Assembly (NCBI GenBank): GCA_000231825.2
Contig: JH720393.1
Location: 62,001-126,000, forward strand
Direction of reading: 5' to 3'
DNA length: 64,000 bases
From: Tetrahymena elliotti 4EA
Lineage: Eukaryota > Ciliophora > Oligohymenophorea > Hymenostomatida > Tetrahymenidae
The position numbers and the translations under genes were made by a program. A model generated the notes under the pieces. The model had not been told where the DNA came from, ran no database searches, and saw only the letters and a program-made list of their open reading frames with translations. Positions 51,201-62,988 of this stretch are shown piece by piece (the first letter of the stretch is position 1; the number at the start of each line of letters is the position of its first letter).

Positions 51201-52232
51201 CAAATGCATTAAGATCTAATGTTTTATTATTATTTCCCTATTTTTGGTTTTCAGTTGCTTGCTTTTCTGATTAAGCTTATTTGCTAGTCTACTAAATAAA
51301 ATCACTCAGTTTTTACTAAAAATATTATTAAAAAAATTTCATAAAATTTATTTTGGCATATTCAAAGAAGAATTGACAATGTGATAAAGATATAAAGATA
51401 TATTAATATTTGTTACATTAACTTGAGAAGAAAGGTCTTTATCAAAAAATTGAATTATTTTAGTTGTCTCTTAATTTAACTTAGCAAAAATCAAATCTAG
51501 TTCTTTTAATTGTATGTCTTCTTCTTTTTTAGTGACTTCATACTGCTTTAAAATATTTTAATTCTTTGACAAACCTTCTTAGACTTCTTTTAGTAATACT
51601 TCAAATTCAGTCTAATTTGAATAATTATTGCCCTCTAAAGTGAAGATTCTTTACATAATAAACTTTATTTTAAAATTTTAAAATTAGAATCAATCAATAC
51701 ATTAAATTATAATTTTTAATTTTATTTTAAAATCCTCATTTTATCTAAATTAAAAAAAATATTTATTTCTTCCTTTTAATATACTATTATTCATTCATTA
51801 AATTACCTCTTACTATTGTAGATTCTAAGTTATGAGGCGTTAATTAAGAGCTTTATCATTGCTTTCGCTTAATTCCTTTCCTTTTATTAGCTAATTATAG
51901 CTAGAAATCTTTTAAGTTATCTTCTACAAGCATTACAAAATATTATTTTTCTTTTATTCATAGACATTGTAATTAGGAGATTATTTATTTATGTCATAAA
52001 TGTTAGATTTTGATTCTGACTTTGCTTATTTAATAAACTACTCAATTGAGATCACTTGATGGTTTTAATGACTACTCTAAATACATTTCGAACATAATAA
52101 AATAGAATTAGAAGACATTATCTTCCCTATAGATTTTTTCCCATTTTAAGTTTAAGTATTGTCTATTGACTACTTGCAATTTTTATCTACGCATAAATGA
52201 GTGATTGGCTGATTTCCATGTAAAACATTCAT
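48241..52232 (-). CDS. B-box zinc-finger protein with coiled coil and long disordered tail
   Basis: Exons 52232-51807, 51662-51423 and 51315-48241 on the minus strand give 1246 residues. A B-box-like zinc site lies at residues 12-58: H12, C14 and C19, then LLCSKCIQSSHQNH with C47, C50, H55 and H58. Residues about 60-215 are helical and charged (coiled coil; KKEEDIQLKELDLIFAKLNQ), as in other B-box plus coiled-coil proteins. The remaining 1000 residues are Q/N/S-rich, with an acidic stretch near 590-640 (NQEEEDEDDALTQYDNDDDD). There is no RING before the B-box and no recognisable C-terminal domain. Ciliates carry many B-box proteins of unknown role. The frame at plus-strand 48282-48539 is antisense to this gene. 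Confidence 0.82.
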
Positions 52233-53154
52233 TTCACATTTGAAATTTATAAAATTTTGATAAAGATAATTCATGATAACTCCAAATTATCAGATTGTTT
52301 TATATTTAAGTTATTCTTTATACTATTTTTTTTTATAAAATGAACACTTTTTTACAAAGAAGAGTATTCTTATGTAGCCTTAGTCCTTTACCTCTTTTCT
52401 AAAATTGATGCGCGAATTTTGAATTTAAATAATATAATCTTTGTTTTTAATTAACAGGATTATCTTAATTGTTTTCTGTATTAATTTTTTATTAATAAAA
52501 ATGAATTTTGTTAATTAAAAATATCATAATTAAACAAAATAAATGCTAAGATAGGATCCATTGATCAATCAATAATTTTAAAAACTAAGTTTTCAAACAA
52601 ATTTATGTATATCTTTTATTCAATTTATAATAATTATCAAAACTTCGCAAAATAAATTATTATTAATTAATTTTATTTATGTTTTTGTTTGTCTCTTACT
52701 TTAAGTAAGTACTCATTTTAGTTTAATATTTATTAATATAATTTAATTTTTCAACTTTCTCCTTTTTAATTATCAAAGATTTTTATATGAAAATGGGAAA
52801 TCCAAATAGCTTGTTTAAAAACAAATTAATTTTAAATTAAAATTATATTATATTTTTTCAATCTATTGAAAGCATTTTTTATAAATTTCTAAACATGATT
52901 AAATATTTTTGATAAATATTAACTTATTTTCACCCTAAAGTTAATTAAATTTTTATAAAATAATTCAATTGAAATAAAATGAATTTATTTTTACTCTAAT
53001 TTAAATAAGATTGTCAAAAATTTTAAAAGTAAAATAATTTCCAAAAAATTGAACTTTATTATTTGTTTTATGACTTACAAGTAGGAATATAAATCTACAA
53101 TATATAAAATTCTTTTAGATAAATTTTTTATGATTTTTGATAAAATTTTATAAA
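52233..53154. other. Divergent promoter region
   Basis: About 0.9 kb between the start of the B-box gene (-) and that of the RHD3/Sey1-like gene (+). Very AT-rich; no element recognised. Confidence 0.6.
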
Positions 53155-56100
53155 ATGCTCAAATAAATTACAACTAGAAAAGAACTTAATAAATAGGTTT
53201 TAGAAGAATTCATTAAAAGCTATGGAGAAAATTAATATTTATATGTTATAGGTATTTTCTATTAGCAAAGGACAACCTCAGAGTTCATTTTTAATTAGAT
53301 TTTTGGATATGATTTGAGCGAAGAACTTGATCAATAGGGTAATCTTGCATTTTTTAATATTGATCAAATTTCAAAAATTGAAATATTAAAATAATTTAAT
53401 AAAATCACATTTAGAGAAAGCAGTATTTACATATAAGTCTGAGAAGGATTAGTATTCTAACCTAATCTTTTTGTTTACTAATTTCTAGTTTATTGATGTA
53501 AAAATTGTTTGATTTGTCTTGTTTACTATTGACATTTTATGGTATGAGTAGATTTTTAGAGTTTTTGAATAAAATAAAAGTAAGATTTTAACTATGTAGA
53601 GGAATTTATTTTTGAGTGTAGTGATGTTTTGATAAACTTAGATTTTACTGTTTAAGATGGTTATTAAAGCTTGGAAAGTTATATTAGCAAAAACTTGAAG
53701 GAAAGAGAAAATCCTTATGTGAAAAAAGAGATAAACTATATGTATCCTATAGACTAAGATATCAAAGAATTAGATAAAAAAGGAAATATAGATGAGTAAG
53801 AAAGTCAACTTATTAATGAGATAAACAGCAATAAGGGTAATGTTATTTTAAGATGCTTAAAATAGTAAGAACCTAAAGAAATTCAAGAATCCTTAGTCTT
53901 AAAGATACAAGAATTAGAGAAATATTAAATGATACCTATTCCTATTTCTAAAATAGCAACTCTTTTTTCTATTATATGGGATAATCTTTTATTAAATTAA
54001 GTAAATTATTTGGGTTGAGAAAAATGTTTGAACATAATTTTACATTTAAATTAGAATAAAAATAGTTTGTTTTTACTTAAATAAATTATTGTTGGAAGCC
54101 ACTTTGAGGAATAGTGGGATTTTTTGGTTAAAGAAATGCAATAGTGGTCAAAACATCTACATATCTAATGCATGGAAGGTGTTATTCATGATTTTAACAT
54201 TTAAAATGAAGAATTTAGAAAGATTTCTGAAAAATGGAAAATTTCAAGTGTATTTTTGAAAGGATTTCTTCAAGCTTTAGATGAAAATTATGTTAAAGAA
54301 CAAATCAACTAGGAAATTTAAAAATAAATTTTCAAGCTCTTTAACTTCTAATTAAATTATATAAAGGGCAACCTTAATGAAATATTTTAAAAGAAGTTAA
54401 CAGAAATATAAAATTAAGAAAAACTGTAACAACTAGAGAAATTAGCTCAATAATAAAATTAGAAATCTTAATAAATATCTTAAAATCAATATCCAGAATC
54501 ATAATAACCTAATTTAAATCAGTAATTAGAATCAAGTTTATTACTCTAATCACCATAGTTCAAAAACATAAACTTGCAACTAAAAGAATAATCCTCAAAT
54601 TCAACTCCTAGTTAAACAAATCAAGGTCCTAACATTTCTAAATTTGCTTTATCTAGAGTTTCATCTGAATTAAATTTCTCTTAAATTGAGATTTAAAACA
54701 TTGAAAATGCTGAAATCTAATCTAAAATAAATGATTTATCTTTTAGCTAAGACTTGATGGGATTGTAAAGATAAAATTCTAACAGAAGTTCTGGTGATTT
54801 GCATAATTAAACATTTGGATTATTAGATGCAAGTATCGTTGAAGAACCTTAAGGACAAATTTATTAAATAAAAGAAAAATCATCTGAACAAGAGAGTGAT
54901 GAAGAACCTGAAAATTAAAAACTTATATTAAAAAGAGTAGGAAGTGAAACCTTTGAAAATAGTGAATAAGCAGAAGCTAGCAAGCCTGAAAATTAAAATG
55001 AAATAAACTAAAATAGCTCTAATTAACCTAACAGTATTTAAGAGTAAAATAAAGATCAAGCTGTAAATTCTCCAGCTACAAACAAAAGTTAAAGCACAGG
55101 TATTCAAAGCTTAAATTAATCACTAATATAGTCATAAAGGTAAAAGAATTTCAAAGGTAGTAGCTAATATTTCCAAATTGAAAAAAGCTAAAAAATTCCA
55201 AACAAATTGGCTTATTCATAATCTCCAAACATAAAATAAAAATCAATAGAAAGAGGGAGAAATTCAATTAGGTAGAATCAATAGCAAGGAACAGAGATTT
55301 AGGAGTATAAATTATATGAAATATTAGAAAAAACCAAAAATTAGGTCAAAATAGAAATCAAAACTAAAATGTTTGATACTTTGGATAAGAAATCTAAAGA
55401 AGAATTAGAATATATAACTGAGTATGAGTAGATAGAAATTTAAATTATAGAGCTTATCACTAATGTAAAATATTTATTAAATTCTAAATCAAAATTAATT
55501 ATTTCTTTTTTCATTAAAGGTTCTTGTGAAGAGAGCATCTTTAGAAGTATAAGATTTTGTTAAGCAGAAAATTATTACAAGATTAAAAACTGATATTTCT
55601 GATCTTTTTACAAATAAAGATAATGATTTTTGGGTTAAATTCAAAGGGATAAAAAATAAAATTATTGAAGATTAAGAGAAAAAAATATATGAATATCTTA
55701 AAGGTAAAAATAAATTGTTTTTCATTTTAAATATATTGTTTTTAAATTTATTTTGTGAATAATCTTTAGATAATTTTAAGTTACCTAAGAACAATTCAAA
55801 TGAATTAATTAAAAAATCAAAAGAAGTTTGTTTGATAGAAGTTAAGAAGCTTATGAAGGTTAAAGTAGAAGAAATAATTATTGATTTTATACAAGAGTAA
55901 TCAATTTTTTACTTCAAAACATTTTTTTTTAATTTTGAATTAAATTGATGTTTGATTAAATATTTACTATTGAATAGACTTTAGACAAATGACAAAAAAG
56001 TGTAAGATAAGTAAAATGTAAATACTATTTATGAGAAATATGAAGATTTTGTAATTGCTTTTAAAGATGGCTTAGAGAATGATAGTGGATCTAATGAAGA

Positions 56101-56395
56101 AGATTTAATAAATTAATGTAATAAAATCCTAATTGATCTAAAAGACATGAAAGATAACTATAAGAACATTTTAAAATTCAAGCTTAACACAATGAAATTA
56201 AATTTCTAGAAATCAATTGTTAAAAAAGAAAGATAGTTGACCTCTTTTAAAGCTTTTATGAAGATGAATAAGTTAACTTTAACTCTATTAGTAGTATTTT
56301 CAATTCTCTCATTATTTGAGAATGTTCCTTTAGCTAGTTCAATAGGAATAATTTTAATTACTCATGTTATATACACAATATACAAGTTAAAGTGA
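53155..56395 (+). CDS. RHD3/Sey1-like ER-membrane protein with degenerate GTPase motifs
   Basis: Exons 53155-53436, 53489-53506, 53581-54000, 54055-55464, 55520-55703, 55770-55864 and 55985-56395 give 939 residues. RHD3, Sey1 and atlastin are dynamin-like GTPases that fuse ER tubules. The family outline is visible: an N-terminal strand-loop-helix at 29-50, a segment ECSDVLINLDFTVQDG at about 108-123, a linker (IPISKIATLFSIIWDNLL), and a helical bundle near 710-790 (RLKTDISDLFTNKDNDFW, then KSKEVCLIEVKKLMKVK). It ends in two close membrane spans (LTLTLLVVFSILSLF and ASSIGIILITHVIY) with a tail of only a few residues. The P-loop consensus G-x4-G-K-S/T is replaced by GIFYQQRT (33-40), and the DxxG motif reads DVKI (97-100). 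About 350 residues of Q/N/S-rich sequence are inserted in the helical part. It is probably a pseudo-GTPase. The 18-nt exon 2 and the last intron donor (55859 or 55865) are uncertain. Confidence 0.75.
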
Positions 56396-57235
56396 TATTA
56401 TTTAATAAAATTAAAATAAATAAATTTTAGTTTAAATTTAAATACTTACTCTTTCAATATTTATAAAAATACATTTAAAAATTCAATCAACTTAGCTACT
56501 CATTTTGTATTTTCTTTTTAAAGACAAATAGTTTTCTTCTTCTTCTCTGTAAAGCTCTTACATGCTTCTTAAAATCTTAAAATTTAACTTAAATTATTTT
56601 TTTTAATTTAAAATAAAATACATACAAAATCATAAATTTAATTTTTTTTAGTATATTTCAACTAATTAAGTAATTCATTTCAGCTTTACTTCTTTGAATG
56701 TAGATCCTTTCTTCTTGTTTTTAGTCCTTAAGAAGATTTAGCTGAATATTAAAAACTCAGAAATTTATGCTTTGATCAATCAAAAAACATAAACACAACA
56801 GATAGCTTATAATTGATTTTAAGTATTATTCAAAAAAGAAAAAGAAGATAAATAAACTTTCATTCCTCTCAAAAAAATGATTGGTAAGGAAAATATTTAT
56901 TTACATAAAATGTATTTTAATAAATTAAATAAATGTATTATTTAGTTTATTTAAATTTTTATTTTGTAAGATAAACCATTTTTCTAAGTAAGAAAGTTAG
57001 GCTCAATTTACTATTTTTATCTTTCTGTTGTTCTTTGATTGATTGAATTGAGAATAAAATTTATAAAATAATTTACAAAACAAAAAGCTAATATGATTTT
57101 TAACATCTTTTATAAAAAAAAATAAATAAATAAAATCTCATTTAACTCAAAACACTCTGTTGGTATATATAAATTATACATTAAAGAATTAAATCAATTA
57201 ATTAGTTCAATTAAATTTTTATTTTCTAAGATAAA
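56396..57235. other. Convergent intergenic region
   Basis: 840 bp between the 3' ends of the RHD3/Sey1-like gene (+) and the CAP-G gene (-). AT-rich; no feature recognised. Confidence 0.6.
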
Positions 57236-60200
57236 TCATTTTCTTCTTCTAAGTCTTTGAGAAGAGCTGACAGCCTTTTTAGAAGCTTAAACTTCAATTT
57301 ATAATTTTTATCTTCTAGTTGTTCTTTGGTTAGCATTTTCTTCCTCTTCTTCTTCACCTTCTTCTTCTCCATCTTCTTCACTCTAAGATTGACTCTATTA
57401 TTTTTCATTTTTTCTTCTACCTCTACCTCTGTTTTCTTTTGGTTAATCTTTGTTGGCAGAATTTTTTTTAGGTCTACCTCTAGTTTTTGGTTATTCTTCA
57501 TTTTCTTCATCTTCTTCTTGCTCTTCATTTTCTTAATCAGAAGATTCATTTTCTTCCTCATCTTCATTTTCTTCTTCCATTTTATTTCTAGAGCCACCTC
57601 TTCTAGTGCTTCTAACAGACTCAGTCTTAGTAGTTTTCTTAGCTTCAGCTTACTTTCTTCCTCTTCTACGAGTAACTTTAGTTTACTCTTCCTCTTCATC
57701 TTCTGCTTCACCATTTTCTTCTTCAGATTCTTCTTTATCAGATTTTTTATTACCACTGGTGTATCTAGTTGATCTAGCAGCTGGTTGATTAGCATTTTTA
57801 GGTTTTCTTCCTCTTCTTCTTGGTTATTCTTCCTATTCCTCTTATTCACTTTCATTTTCCTATTCTTAATCACTTTAATCTTACTCTTCCTACTCTGATT
57901 CTGATTCCTTTGATTAAGCTTTAGGTCTTCCCCTTCCTCTCTTTTAAGGTTTTTACTCCTCCTCTTCTTCTTCTTCTTCTTCTTCTTCTTCACCATCCTC
58001 TTATTCTTCTTCTCCACTCTCTTCTTTATGAGCTGATTTTTAAGAAGATCTAGTTTTCGATTTTTTTTAGGCAGGAGTACTCTTTTTGGAGCTTCCTCTT
58101 GTCTTTCTAGGAGCCTCTTCTTCTTCTTACTCTTCCTCGTCTTCTGATTGTGAGTTTTCTTATTCTTCTTCCTCATTACCTTCAGATTCACTCTTTTAAT
58201 TAGACTTTTTGGGGCGACCTCTACCTCTTGTTTTCTTTTGAGATTAGTCTTCTTCATCTTCATTTACAGATTCTTTATTCTCTTCATCACTTTCTTCTGT
58301 TATCTTATTTTCTTTGGATGCAGATCTTCTACCTCTTCTATTAGTAATCTTGGGGCTCTCTTTTTCACTTGAAGAACCTCTGGCTTTTCCAGGTTTTCTT
58401 CCTCTTTTAACTCCATTAGTTTACTTTTTATTTTATTTACCATCTTCTTCAACATCTTCTTCAGCTGACATATCTTATTCTTCTTGGTCATCATCTTCTT
58501 CTTCATTTTCTTCAATGACTTCATCTTATTCTTCTTTTCTCTTTCTACCTCTTCTGCTATTTTTTTGAGCAGCAGTGGTTGTTTCTTATGTAACTGTTTT
58601 TTATGCTCTTCTGGAAGATGTTCTTTTATTAATTACTTCTTCTCTGTCTTCATCATCTTCATCTTCTTCAGTTTCTTAATTGAGTATTTCTTCTAATTCT
58701 TTAGAATTTTTAGCTTTTCTGCTAGCAGAATTTTTCTTGGAATCTTTTTTGTCTTAATCTTCTTCCTCTTCGTTATCTTCTTCTTCTTCTTATTCATAAA
58801 TTACCTTTTTCTTTCTTCCTCTTTAAGATGGTGCTGTGTGTGATGCTTCAGCATTATCCTTTTTAGGTCTCCCTCTTCTTTTAGTTTCTTCCTAAGCACC
58901 TTCTTCCTATTCATCTTCTTCTTCTCCTTCTTCCTCTTCTTCTGAGTTAGGATGAATATGTTTTCTTTTTGCAGGTCTACCACGTTTAGGTTTTTCTTCT
59001 TTTTCATTTTCATCATCTTCTTCATTATTAGCTCTTTCCTCATCTTCTTCATCATACATCATAGCCCTCTTCTTCTTTTATTCAGCTGAATCGTTAATCA
59101 AAGTTCCATTAGAAAAGAGGTTTTTGATGATAACTTCAATATCTTATTAATTACCTTCAAATAATTCAATAATTTTATCACAAATCTTTAATTATTTAGC
59201 ATTTAGAGTGTAAAGTTTATTATCCTCATCATTCTTAGCTCCATTTTCAGCGTTTTCACCTTCATTTCCATCTTAATTATCACTTTTTTCTTTTCCTAAT
59301 ACCTTGTTTAATTCTTCTTTTTCTTCATCTTCTTCTTATCTTTCATTTTTATCTTGAATCTTTATTTTGTCTTTGATAACCTTTTCCAATTAGTTGAATT
59401 ACTTGCTAACTGGGCAATTATCAATAGCTTCCTTTAAGAAGTGAAGAATGATTTGTAACTATTCAGTGCTACATTTGTTATAGAAGTCAAAGTACTAAGT
59501 AACCTTTTCAAAAAGTGATTAGAAACGTCTCTCTTTAGAACACTTGTAAGCTAAGAAAAGGAAGAATCTCTCTTGAGGAGGGAACTCATTTGCTGAAAGA
59601 TTTTTAAGTGCTTCAGTATTGTTATGATATTCATAAGACATCAAGTTAATACCAACTCTAAGAGCCTTAGAAATAAACTTTTCATTGCTGTGATCAAAAA
59701 TAACGAATTCATCATTAAAAACTAATCCCTTCTTTTCAAGTGTAACTATCAATTAGGAGAAAAGTTCCAAAGCTTTTTCAAAGATTTAGAGATTAAAGTA
59801 ATTAGAAGCAGTAAATGTTTTGAATAAAGTTGAAAGGATTTGAATAGCCTTAAAGCCTTACTTCTAACAGATTTTAGTATCAAACCAAATGACCAAAAGC
59901 AAACAAATTATCTAGAATTAATAAATTAAAATTTTTCAAAACATGCATTTATGTTTAAAAAGAAATTTTACAGTATGTGGGTCTTAGAGCTTTCCATTAA
60001 ATAATAATTTGCTTAATCCTTCAATTGAAATAGTTCTTAAAAGAAGATCAGCTTTTTAATTAATTAAAAACAAATAAGTTTGTTAAAATAACACAAAATA
60101 AAAGAATCTCTCTTACATTAGAAAGCATGCTTAACTATTAATTCCTAAGTTTGAGGGATATCAATATCTTCATCATCTTCTGATTACTTTTATGTGAGAT

Positions 60201-62988
60201 CGTATAAGAGAAGGAAATCTACAATACTTCTCAAAGATATGATTTCTTAAGGAGAGCAATTTTAAAATGCTTCTTCCTTTTCTAAAATTTCACTAAATAC
60301 AGAAAAGAAATCAACACAATTTTTTTTATCAATTAAAACATAAAGAGCAAGAGATTTTAATGAGTTGAAGTTTAAAGATCTTTCGCCTGAATGTAATCCA
60401 GGTAAAATAATTTGTTATAATAAATTTGAAATGGCAGGATCTTTAGGATCAACTTTGCAGTAGGTAAGGAGTGACTAAACAAGTACAAGTTCTCTCATAG
60501 AAATATCAAAAATTTTAGTGGTAATATTATCTTCCTTTTCTTCCCAAATCTTAAGGTGAGCTAATTTTTCGTCTCTTTCTTTCTCTAGTAGATAAATTTC
60601 ATTTTATTTTGTCTTGTTTCTTTTCAAATTTACTAATTCCTTTTCCATATTTTCTAGCTTCTTCTTCTCTTCAGTAATACTATTTTTAATTCTTTCCAAT
60701 TCAGAAGGTAAATCAAAATGAGAATCATTATCTGTATCCTTAGCTAAAGGTTCATGAACTTCAGAAATAAGTTAAATAAGTTAAATGTTAACTCTTCCAT
60801 CACTGACAATCTTTATTTATATTTTATACAAAATTATTTAAAATAAAATTTTTGTAAATAAGTTTTATTACTTTCTTGAGGATACGAACTATGATAGGAA
60901 GCAATTCATAAGAGCATGTGATAATAGGAGAGAAGAAATAAGATTAAGCAAAAATATTATTCATAACAACATCTGGTTCAAGCTAATAGAAAATATCATT
61001 GTATTCATTTGATGGATCAGTAGGGATTTCAGATATTAAATTGTTATTGCTCATGTTAATGACCAAGTTTTTTAATGTTTCTTCAATTTTATTTCTTCCT
61101 GATTCATCACAATTGATAAGAAGTTCTGCCAAAAGGAGGACTTGGTAAAGTGAAAACAAATTAGGTTGAGTAAAAGAATAATATTCTATGACTTATGAAA
61201 AATCTACTCCATTAGGGAAGCAATCTTCTACTACTGCTACTAATTCAGGACTGAGTTCCTTTCTATCATCTTGATTTTAAACCATTTAACAAAGAACTCT
61301 AATAAGGAATAGCTCTTCTCCTTCAATAGAGATTTAAGTATGTTTTTTCTTCTTTTTAAGACTGAGTTGATTCAAAAAGCAGTCTTTTAAGTAAGCTGAA
61401 AAGCTGTCAGCATCTAATATTTGCTTAATAGTTTCCTTAACTAGTAATTCTAAGCTTTCATATAATTCAGGATAGTAAAGACTCTTTTCAATTTCAAAGG
61501 TTTTTAAAAAGTTTAAAATTTTTATTTTCAAATCTTTCATAGCAGTTTCTTTATTAGGAGTAAAAAATCTCTTAATGGCAGATTTACTTTATTTTTTCTT
61601 TATTTTTTCTTCATCAATTTCATTATCTTCAGCACTCTCTTCTTTTTCTCCTTCCTTTTCTTTATTCTCTTCTAGTTCCATTTCTTCTTCATTCTATTTA
61701 TTTAGAAAAATTAATACAACAAATAAATAAAATGAAATAGCTTTAATTATTAACAATAAACAACAAGTGAATTTACTTAATTTTTATAAGTGTTTTCATC
61801 ATCTTCCTTAAACTAATTATAGTTGAGTTAGAGATATCTAATGCATGCTTCACGAACAGATGATTCTCTAGATCCTAATCCATCATAAATAAGCTTATAA
61901 ATATCTGATAAATTCAAGTTAGCAAGAGGAATTTATTCTTTAATTAATTTTTTAAAAACAGTTGCTCTGATTTCAGGATTTTTATCTCTGATTCTCTTAA
62001 TAAGATGAGGGAAAGTGCTTTCATTCATTTCCAAATTAATTAAGGCTAGTTTTCTAATTTAGTCTTAATCATCCATGCACATACTCTTCATCATTTCGCT
62101 CTTAATTATAAATTATATTGTTAGATACAAAATATAAGGTAAAAAAGGTAAATCAAATAAAAACTGACTGTCTCTTAATTCTAAAACAACAAATTTTTTA
62201 ATATCTTATCTGATTTAGTTTGCCAAAATTTTAATTTTTTGTAAATTTTACTAAAAATTGATCAAATTTTAATAGGCTCTCTTAAACAAAGAATTTTTTA
62301 GAAATAAAGAAAAAGTATAATCCATTTAGATAAAAATCTTTTTTTCTTATGTTATTGCATTTTCGACTTCTTGTTAAGTAATTTAAAGATAAATTATTTT
62401 AATTACCCTAAGAATTTTTGCTTCTTGAGTGTCTGTAAGATCTTATCTATCCATCAATTTTTGTAAATATGATGTAATCTTAATACCTATGTGTTTTAAG
62501 TTACCCTTCTTCTCTTTCATTAAAGAAAGAGTACCTAATATTAATTGCTTAGCAACCTTTGCTTCAATGATATCTACAAGAGTGTCAGAAGGCAATATCT
62601 TCAAGAGTTAGAAAATAATACGAGATGAGAATATTCTTATCTGGAGTTAAGTGGAGTCAAGAGCTCCAGCAAAAAATGCTAAGAAATGCTAAAAAAGACC
62701 AAAGATATCCCTTTTTGTAAGCTTTTATTTTTTGGATGATTGGTCTTCTTTGAGAGCATATTGACGATATCCTGTTTCAAATAATTTTTCAGTCAATTTT
62801 TCATATTTCTCAATTAATTTTCTTGGTGCCTTAAGCAAACTCTTTATAATTTTAAGATAGCATTGCTCTGTTGCTTTAAGAAATACGGCTTTATTTGTTT
62901 CATATTACTCAAGTAATGCATATACTTGCTTTTAGGAGACAGAGGTAGACTCCTAAACTTCATTAAAAACTTCAGCTATTGCTTCCAT
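57236..62988 (-). CDS. Condensin subunit CAP-G (Ycg1-like) with long AT-hook tail
   Basis: Exons 62988-62407, 62100-61777, 61693-60872, 60810-60117, 60051-59972 and 59911-57236 on the minus strand give 1725 residues. CAP-G is the HEAT-repeat subunit of condensin that binds DNA with the kleisin. Family marks are ALDSTQLQIRIFSSRI near 115 and RIRDKNPEIRATVFKK near 220. Others are LNFNSLKSLALYVLIDKKN near 730, ISIEGLSKLLFNGKLQDPHT (about 815-834) and IICLLLVIWFDTKICQK (835 on). A coiled insert (EEKKKLENMEKELVNLK) sits around 610-640. From about 960 the protein is acidic and then alternates acidic blocks with basic AT-hook-like cores: KRGRPAKRK (about 1143), RRGRPKK, RRGRKRK, KRGRKPGK, GRGRPKK, RRGRKPK, TRGRPKK (about 1644). 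Ordinary CAP-G lacks such a tail. The tail is in one uninterrupted exon with the last HEAT repeats, so it belongs to the same protein. A CAP-G paralog with specialised chromatin targeting is plausible. Confidence 0.9.
57300..59060. repeat. Polypyrimidine/polypurine tract (TTC/GAA-rich)
   Basis: The plus strand is almost continuously C/T-rich, the minus strand G/A-rich, because the minus strand encodes Glu/Lys/Arg/Gln blocks of the CAP-G tail. The purest part is about 29 nt of CTT repeat at 57963-57991. Several long standard-code frames here, on both strands, are by-products of this bias. Confidence 0.85.

Noticed and set aside
57226..58263. 345-codon Lys-rich minus-strand frame and overlapping Phe/Ser-rich plus-strand frames
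   Set aside because: They are out-of-frame readings of the GAA-rich CAP-G tail. The in-frame reading gives AT-hook motifs and joins the CAP-G exons.
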